A DNA stretch of 64,000 nucleotides from Streptomyces sp. NRRL S-31 (GTDB taxonomy: Bacteria; Actinomycetota; Actinomycetes; Streptomycetales; Streptomycetaceae): contig NZ_JOCB01000010.1 in NCBI RefSeq assembly GCF_000718775.1, positions 1 through 64,000 on the forward strand, given 5' to 3'. The notes below the pieces were generated by a model. That model ran no database searches, had not been told where the DNA came from, and was given only the letters and a program-made list of their open reading frames with translations. Below are positions 36,901 to 45,900 of this stretch, piece after piece. The stretch's first letter is position 1; every line of letters starts with the position of its first letter. The position numbers were made by a program, and so were the translations under genes.

Positions 36901-39900
36901 AGCGGCGCCGGGCGCTTGCCGCGCCGCTGACGGACCGGCTCCACCTGTTCAGCCCGCAGGCGCGTGAGCAGGCACTGGCCCGCCTCGATGCGCAGACCGC
37001 CGCGCTGCGCGAGGTCGCCGAGGCCCGGCACACGGCCTTCCAGGACTTCGCCCGGCAGCTCGATGCCGGTACCCGGGACACGGTGACGCTGTCCCACGCC
37101 GCCACAGTCGATTTCACCCGCCGCCGGATCGCCGCCCTGCGCGACGCCTACCTCGAGACCGTCCAGCCGGCGGAGTTCCCGGCGGCGCATCCGCAGGCTG
37201 CCGCCGAGGACGACTGGCGTATTCCGGCGTGGCAGGAAGCGCAGCGGGAGCTGCACCGCAACTACGCCGACCTGCTGGCCCAGGACCGTACCGAGGACAC
37301 CTCCACCGACGCCGATGGAGGGGAGGCCGCTGAATCCGCCGGTGCCGCTATCGATGAGGCGTTTCGTCAGTGGGTGCGGGAGGCACACGAGCTCACCGCA
37401 GTAACCCTCATGAACATGACCGCCGATGGTGCACTCGGTGCCGGGAAGCTCGATGGTGCCTTCGATACGGCCGGCGTCGGTCTGGATGTGTTCGATTTCA
37501 GCTGGCTCGGTACCGCTACCGGCGACGTCCAGGACCCGCCGGAGTCCGGCCTCGGGCCCACCGGCATGGTCCTGGACGGTCCGGACCTCGGCACTACGGA
37601 TCTCGGCACTACGAACTGGTCCGCCTGGCTGGACGATCTGGGCGTGCCCCCGGCCGACATGGAGCTGGACGGCACCATGTTCGGCCTGCCCGACCCCATC
37701 TACGGCTGGCCGGGGCAGACGGAGTTCCACCCGGATGAGTCCATGGTGTGGCCGGCGGAACCGGAGGCGGCTCCGCAGACGGCGCCGGACGCGCGGACCC
37801 ACCTCTGGACGGGGCCGGACGCGGCCGCTCCACCGGTGACGGTCCCGGACGCGTCCGCGGTCGGTCCGGCGGGTGTGCGCATGAGCGCGCCCGCGGCAGC
37901 GTGGGACGGTCTGACCGGTGCCGGCGACCCGGAGGACATGCTCGCCGTCCCCGGCACCGGCGAGGCACCGCAGACCCACCCGCTTCCCCCCGCGTCCACC
38001 GACTCCGTCCCGTCGGACCGGCTCGACGCCCGGGTACTGCTCGACGGCGCGGGCCGACCGGTCGGCATCGACTTCGTCCCGACCGGGGAGAGCAGACCGC
38101 GGCAGGTGCGGGAGAGCGAGGGCCGTTCCATCTGGCGCCTCGACTTCGACCCCGGCGTCCCCCCGACGGCCGCACCCGCGGTCGTCCTCTACCAGCGGGG
38201 TGAGCCGGTCCGGGTGCCGCTCCGCGCCTTCGCGGACCTGGTGGCCGGGAACCTGCCCGACCGTCACCCCATATGGCTGGTCACCGCCCACGGCGCCCGG
38301 TACGGACTCGACCTGGCCAGGGCGGTGGCCGACCGGACGGGCGTCCGGGTGTACTCGCACACCGGCCGGGTCGACCTGGCCGAGACCGTCTTCGGTGACC
38401 TGGCGGTCGCCACGATCGACGGACAGGACGGTCTGCCGGACGGGCACTGGGTGTACGTGGATCCGGCCGAACCGGAGGCGGACGGGCCGGAGTCCGGCGC
38501 GGACGAGACCGGGCCGGAGAACTACGTCACCTCCGTCACCGGCGAGCGGTTCCACTTCCGCTCCCTGCTGATGACGCCGCTCGCCGGCTCCGACGGCCGG
38601 CTGATCGGCCACGTCTCGATGCCCGACTTCCAGTTCAGGAAGTTCGAGGCGGCCTTCATGGCGCTGCCGCAGCGAACCCGGTTCAGTGTCGAGTCGGCCG
38701 AGGGCGTCCGCTACGGCATCGACGGGTGGACTCCCTGGTCGCGAAGCGACGGCGCACGGCACTTCCTGGCCTTCCACGGATATCCGGACGTACCCCACGC
38801 GTTGCTGCACACCCGCGACGGCCGGTACGTGGCGTTCGACGGCGAGCAGACGGCGGCCCTGCTGCGTCGCCGGGCCAGTTTCGAAGCGTTCCGGCGGAAC
38901 GCGGTGGGCCGCGCGGACAGCGCCGTGATCGCCGCGGTCTGTTACGCCGGGCGTTCCCAGTCCATCGTGCCGACGTCGTACGTCCAGCAGCTCGCGAACG
39001 GCCTGGGACTGCCGGTCAGCGGCCCCACCGGGGAGCTGTTCGTCGGTCCCGAGGATCTGATCACGGTGCCGGCCGACGGTCTGGCCGGCTGGCGTACCGC
39101 GCGGCCGGGCGACCCGGACATCACGTTCGAGGGCCACGAAGGGCTCGACGCACACCCCGCGGCGGCGCGGACCGGTGCCGACGACGACGCCGCCCGCCCC
39201 GGCGGAGTGACGTCCGACCAGCCCGTCATCTCCCTCGCCGCGCCGGAACGCGCCACCCGGACCGAGACCGACGCGCCGGCGGTGGCGAGCGACCTGGACC
39301 GGCCGAACGCCCCGGCTCCCGCCGGAGCCGCCCCGGTCTCCGCCGGAGTCGTGGAGGCCGCAGCCGCCCCGGTCTCCGCCGCAGTCGTGGAGGCCCGAGC
39401 CGCCCCGGCCGTCGCCCCCGCCGTCGAGGACGGGACGGCGGCACCCGACCCGACGACGTCCGAGGCAGGGGCCGCGACCGGGCAGGAGCGGCTCAGCGGT
39501 TCCGTCACCTCCTTCGGCACCGGCCGCGACGGCGCCCAGGGCCTGGTCCACGTCGACCCGGTGCCGGAGGAGACCGTCCACTGGCTGTGGGAGCAAATCT
39601 TCCGGCACGTCGAGGGCGACCGGGGAGAGGTTCCCGCGTTCCGCCGGGCGGTCCGGGCGACGCTGACCCCGGCGTACCTCAGCAGCGAGTGGGCGCGCCT
39701 GTTCAGCGAGCACGGCCTGCCGCTGCGGGCCCCCTACCGGGGCGGCACCTACCGGGTGAGCCTGCGCTTCGGCCTGTCCGAGCCGCGCCGGGTCCCCGCG
39801 GGGATCGAGGAGATGCCGGACGGCCCGCCGGTCGGCATCCAGCGCTGGATGTTCGGCGTCAGCGAGTCCGGCAGCACCGACTCCACCGGTGACCTGCGGG

Positions 39901-42900
39901 CCGCGAGCCTGAGCCACGGGCACACGCTGCCGTTCGCGCACACCGGCTGGTTCCGCCGGCTGACGTTCGCCCCGCAGCTGACCTTCACCCACAACCAGAC
40001 CACCACCTCGGTCACGGCCGGCGCGACGGTGCAGCCGATGGTCCTGCTGCGCAGCCGCGAACGCTCCTGGCCCGTCGCCTACACGCTGCACGCGCAGCTC
40101 CGGACGACCGCCTCACTCGGCGAGGCGGTCACCGCCACCCCGGCCGCCGATGAGTGGCACACCTCCGCCGAGGCCGCGCCGTCCCCGCTGACCGTCTGGT
40201 TCCCCCAGCACCTGCTCGACGACGAGTCCGACACGGCGGCGCCGGCCGGCGACGACGCGGAGCGGCTCCCGGCGCCGATGGAGGTCCTCCTCGGACGGGT
40301 CCCGCTGTTCGCGACGGAGACCGTGCCGCACGCCGACCGGCTCCTGGCCGACGTACTGCGCTCCTTCGGCCCGGAACTGGACGGCCTCTCCGAGGCGTCC
40401 CTCGACCAGCTCCGCCGCTTCCTGGACGAGGGCGCCGTACGCGGCAACCTGCCCCTGATGTACGGCGGCCACCACAGCTCGCCGACCCTGTACGCCGAGA
40501 ACGGCTCGGTGATCGGCATGCTGCGGCTGCACGCCGAGGTCTCCCAGCGCACCGGCGAGCAAGCGCTCGCCGGACCGGCCACCCGCAACGGGGTGCTGGA
40601 GTCGCACGTCCTGCGCTCGGTGCGGCTGTCCGGCACCACCGCGGTCACCAACGCGGCCGGCGTGGGCCTCGCCGTCAGCGGCGGCCTCGCGCTCGGCAGC
40701 CCCGACCCGGCCGCCGGGACCGCGCCGGCCGGCCTCACGCTGACCGCGCAGGCCGCCGTCCAGCAGCAGGTCACCGACTCCGTGACGGCCGGTGGCAGCG
40801 CCCGTACGTCCCGTTCGCTGCGCACCGCGAAGCCGCTGCTGCGGGTACACGCCGACGTCGTCTGGCGGGCCACCCTGGTCCGTCCCGACCGGCCCGAGCA
40901 GCAACCGGCCGAGGGCAGCCCGCTGGCCCGGGGAGCCCGCTACCCCCTCATCCTGCGGGTGCCGTCCGCCGCCACCGTCACCGGCGCCCCGGCCACGCCG
41001 CGCCACCTACCGCCGGAGCTCCTGCACCTGCGGGACCTGGGCGTCTCCACCACTCCGGTCGCGGTGAGGGGGACCGGCCCGCTCTTCGACGAACTGGAGA
41101 CCTGGCTCGGCGACCACGGCTTCCTGCCGCCGCGCCGGGGCCGGGCCGGCGCCTGGTACCACGGGCCGGTGAGCGGTGCCGCGCACCTGCAACGGCTGAA
41201 CAACCAGCGCAAGCTGGACCAGCTCCGCTCCGACATGGGCCTGCGCGCCGCGTTCGACGAGATGACGGCCGGCGGCCATCCCGTCCGGTTCGAGCTGCCG
41301 ACCGCCACCGGCACCCACCGGGTGTCGTTCCGGATCGCCGCCGAGCGCCGCTACCTCACCGGACGGGAGGACGGCGGCGTCACCCACGACCTGCACCTGA
41401 CCGGAGTGCAGACGCTGAACTACACCGGTTCCACCGTGGTCGGCGACGAGCAGGCGACCCGGGTGCCGCTGGCGCTCAGCGGCACCGTGCAGGCCTCGCT
41501 GACCAACCCCTTCGACGGCCACGGCAGCCTGTGGATGCCGGGCCTGACCCCGGAGTACGCGCACAGCCGCCAGTCCTCCCGGGTCACCGGCTCCAGCTCG
41601 GGCACCGGCCACGAGTTCTACGCCCTCAGCCCCACCGCCGACGGCGTCCAGGTGCACACCCTGCCCGTCACCTACCGCACGTCGGTGTCGTACAGCCACG
41701 GCCCGGCCATGGAGCCGCGCGAGGCGGAGGGCGAGGTCAGCCTCGCCGTACCCACCTACCGGACGCTGGAGCGGCCCGCCGGGTCGGAACCGCCCGCCGA
41801 GGTGCGGCCCCGCCCGCTCGGCCCGGACGACGCCGCCGTGCCGGCGAACGCGGTACGGCTGCCCGAGACGGCCTGGGTGGACCGCGCCGGCGGCAGCCGG
41901 GAGCTGCGGCAGGCGGTGAACGAGATGCTCGCCGCCCTGCGGGGCGCGCTCGCCGAGGACACCGCCGCCGATCGGTCATCGCGCACCGACGACGTGGAAC
42001 TGCGGTCCATGCCGGGAGCCTGGCCCGAGCCGGTGGAGGACGGCCGGGCCGCGGACGACCGTCCGGCGGACGCGACAGCCGTCCCGGAGTCCGCGGCGGG
42101 GGAGTCCCGCGACACGGCCGCCGCCCCGGACACCGCTGCGGAAGCGTCCCGCGACACGGCCGCCGAGGCACCCGGACGGGCCGGGGACGCGGCGGCGGAG
42201 CCCGCGGAGCGCGACCACCCCGCACAAGCCGACTCCGTGCAAGCCGACCCTGCGCAAGCCGACTCTGCGCAAGCCGAACCGGCGCAAGCTCCCTCCCCGG
42301 CATCGGACACGGCAACGGCATGGGCCGCCGCGGCGTACCGGCGCTGGGCGGCGAACGCCCTGGACGGCGCGGCCCGGGCCGTGCGGCAGACGGTCGGCCA
42401 GGCCGCCGCGGCGGTGCGCCGGGTGGACGAGCTGGCGACCGGACAGCGTCCCGACGCGCCCGGGAGCGTGGTCCAGGAGGTCGTGGAGGCAGGGCTGTCC
42501 CCGCACCACCTCGTCGCCAACGCCTACCGGCTGTTCAACGACAGATATGTGATCGAGGGGGCCTCCACCTCCGGTGTGCTGACCGGCACCGACATCACCA
42601 TCGAGGTGGAGGGCCGCCTCACGGACGTACGGGCCATGCCCCGCCCCGGGGTGATGGACTACGAGCGGTGGATCCAGTCCGTGGACGCCTCCGCGGAGAC
42701 CCGCGGCACCAGCCGTTCCCACGCGCTCGGTGTCACGGTCGCCGCCGACTACGGCGCCTCCGGCAGGGTCGTCGCCCCGTCCGGCCACTACGCGCACCGC
42801 CGTACGGTCACCGAGGCCACCACGGTCAACGACACCTCCGCGGTCTTCCGGGTCACCAGCGAGAACGATGTCCCCGCGCACCGCTTCGCGGCCACCGCCC

Positions 42901-45900
42901 GGTACAAGGTCACGGTGCGCGCCGGGCTGCGCAACGCGGTGGCCGGGACGGTGGCCGCGGGACCGCGGTACGAGGACACCCGGATCGTCGAACTGCCCCC
43001 GGAGAGCGTCGAGTTCCTGCTCTCCGACCACGACCTCGTCAATCACCCCGAGTTCCGGCTGGACGGGGTGCCCGAGCCGCCCGAGGCGGCACCGGCGGAC
43101 CGCGCGCTGCCTTCCTGGTTCGTCGGCAGCGGCGGACGGATCGGCTTCGGCGCCGTGGTGGAGGCCCATGCCGACGGCCCCGACGGCGGCAGGTCGGCGT
43201 TCGAGGACACCGTCCTGCGGCTGGTCGAGCAGGTCGCGCCCGGAGCGACCGTCCCGGGCACCGCCGCCTACCGGCCCGGCGTCCGCTCCCGGATCAACGA
43301 GCACGCCTCCTCGCTGGGCCTGCGGACCCTGGTCAACGCCGGCCCGGACGGGCACATCGGGTTCTCCTTCGTCCACCCCTCATGGCTGGGGCCGATGCGG
43401 GTGGAGGTCGTGCTGCGGGCCCGGCCCGCCGTCCCGCTGGACACCGTGCGCGGGCGGCGCGCCGCGGGCAACCCCGGTCTGGACAACGTCCTCGGCCACA
43501 CCAGCGGTGACGGCAGCTCCCTGCCGGAGCCCGGCAGCACCCGGCAGACCCGTTCCACCACGACCTCCGCCACGGCCGACTTCTCGCCGGTGATCCAGCA
43601 CGGCGGCTACCGCTTCCGGCCCACGCTCTCGGCCTCCTGGCAGGCCGGCGTGGCCGACGCGGCCACCTCGACCCGCGATCGGCGTGCCTGGCAGCGCAGC
43701 ATGATGGACGTCTCCGAGTTCGAGCTCCGCTACCGGTACGAGGCGACGGTCTCCGCCCGTCCGATGGACGAGCTGCTCCCCGGCGCGTCGCTGCGGATGC
43801 TGCGCGGCGGACTGACCGGCCTGGCCGACGCGGTGGCCCGGCGGCTCCCCGAGGACACCCGCACCGCCCTCGGACACCTGGCGGGCCGCCTCCCGCTGCC
43901 GGTGCGGCAGGTCTCCGACGGAGTCGGCGTACGGGTGGTGCTGCGCTTCAACGGGTCGGAGACGCCCGCCGAGTCCGCGGCGCCGCGCCCCCTGGTCGAA
44001 CCGGCCGTCCTCACCGCAGACCCGGCCCGGCCCCTGGCGGCCCCGCCGGAGGGGACCGTCATCGACATGGAGGTTCCGGCCGCGCTGCGCGAGCTGCTCG
44101 CCGCCCCGGCCTGGGTCCCCCGGCGGCCCTTCGCGGTGTACGACATGGACGCGCTGCCGCAACTCGCCGAGGCGCTGCGTGCCGTCGACCCGTCCCTGGG
44201 CGGGCCGGCCGGCCTGCCGACGTCCGGCTCGGCGGAGGGCATGCTGGTCCGTCTCACCCGGCTGGCCGGTACCGGCCGTCTGACGCTGCTGCCTCCGGCC
44301 GCGACGGCGCCGTTCCTCGGACAGCCGGGCCGGGGCGCCACCTCTGTCCAGCTCTCGCTGTACGTGCCCCGCAGTGAGGGGGACAGCCTGGACACCGCCA
44401 TCGACCGGGTGGAGATCGCCACCGACGGCGCCCTCTCCCAGGGTGACCTGACGACGACCCCGGCCCTCGGCTTCGGGCTCAGTGCCCCGCTGAACGGCGC
44501 CGCCACCGACCGTCTCGGCCCCACGATCCCGGTGACGGGCCTGCGTACCACCGCGGGGCTGACCCACACCCAGTCCGTGCCCCGCCGGGAGATGCTCCGC
44601 TTCGGCACGCCGATCGCGGGTGCCGCGCGAGGCGCGCGGGGTCACCGGGTGCGGGCGGTCGGCGTATTCCGGGTCACCGGCCCCGGGGGCACGCGGTGGG
44701 TGGTGGGCACCGTCGTGCTGCGCACCACGGAGGCGCCGCCCGCACCCGGTACCGGCCCGGAGACCGGCGTGGCCGGGCCCGCCCCCGGCGCGGGCGGCGC
44801 GGCGCCGTCGCCCCGCACCGCCGGGAGCCCGGGCGAGCCGTCAGGGCCCGGACTCGGGCCGTCCGGGCCCGCGCCGCAGGCGCTGTCCGCCGCCGCACGG
44901 AGCGACCGGGAGAACCCCGGCGAGACCCCGGCGGGGCAGTCCGGCGCGGAAGCGGGGGCGGTCCGGACCCGACTGCCCCGGCTCTGGCCGCGGCACTCCG
45001 CCGTCCCGGCGACCGGTACGCGCAGCCGGAACCACACCCACGCCCCGTCCCCGGTACGGCGGACGTCCGGCGCGCGGCCGGAGGATCCCGCCAGGCTGTC
45101 GAGCACCGCCCGGAGGGCGGTGCCGGACCTGCGCGACCGAAGGGACCCCGACGACGGCCCCGCCGTCCGGCTCCGTCCGCTGTACGACGCCGACGGCCGC
45201 CTGATCGGCTACGCATCGCACATCGACCCGCACTACGAGTGGCGCAAGCGGCACTACGCGGGCTACCGGCCCTACAGCAGTCCGGTGCGCCACGTACCGG
45301 CAACGCCGAGCGAACTGGCCGACGCGGAGGTGGCTCCGCCAGGTACGGACGAGGCCCCGCCCTGGCAGGGAGTCCCGGAGCAGAGCCGCGCGCCGCTGAC
45401 CTTCTTCGACGCCCACGGCAACGAGGGGGGCATCGGTCTCGTCAGCGGCACGGACGAGGCGGCCCTGGTGCCCCACGAGACGGTGGGCCACCTGCTGAAC
45501 CGGGTGGACCCCGACGGCTACGGGCCCATCGTGCTCATGTCCTGCCGCACCGGCCGCGACTACTCCACGACCGTCGCCAGGACGATCGCCGAGATGACCG
45601 GCCGGCCGGTGTACGCGCCGACCACGGCGGTCGGGATGTACCCCTCCGAGAGGGGCACCGTGCTGCTGATGGCCGCCCACGAGGAGACCCGTCGGCGCGG
45701 CCGCTGGGTGCTGCTGCTGCCCCCGGTGCCGAAGGGGGTCGATCCGTCCGGCATGCCGGATGTCCGCCGGCTCATCGGCGGAGGGAGAAGTGCCTTCGGG
45801 CCCGCCGCGGAGCACCCGGGAAGTGCCGCGGGCGGGTCGGCCGGTGCCGGGCGGGGCACGACGGCCGACGAGGACGGCCGGCGGCCGAGGGCACGGGCCC

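Noticed and set aside
30411..40091. A 3226-codon open frame on the minus strand opposite the giant gene
   Set aside because: Its translation is low-complexity Arg/Pro/His/Gly without domains or a binding site; it is a GC-bias shadow of the plus-strand coding sequence.
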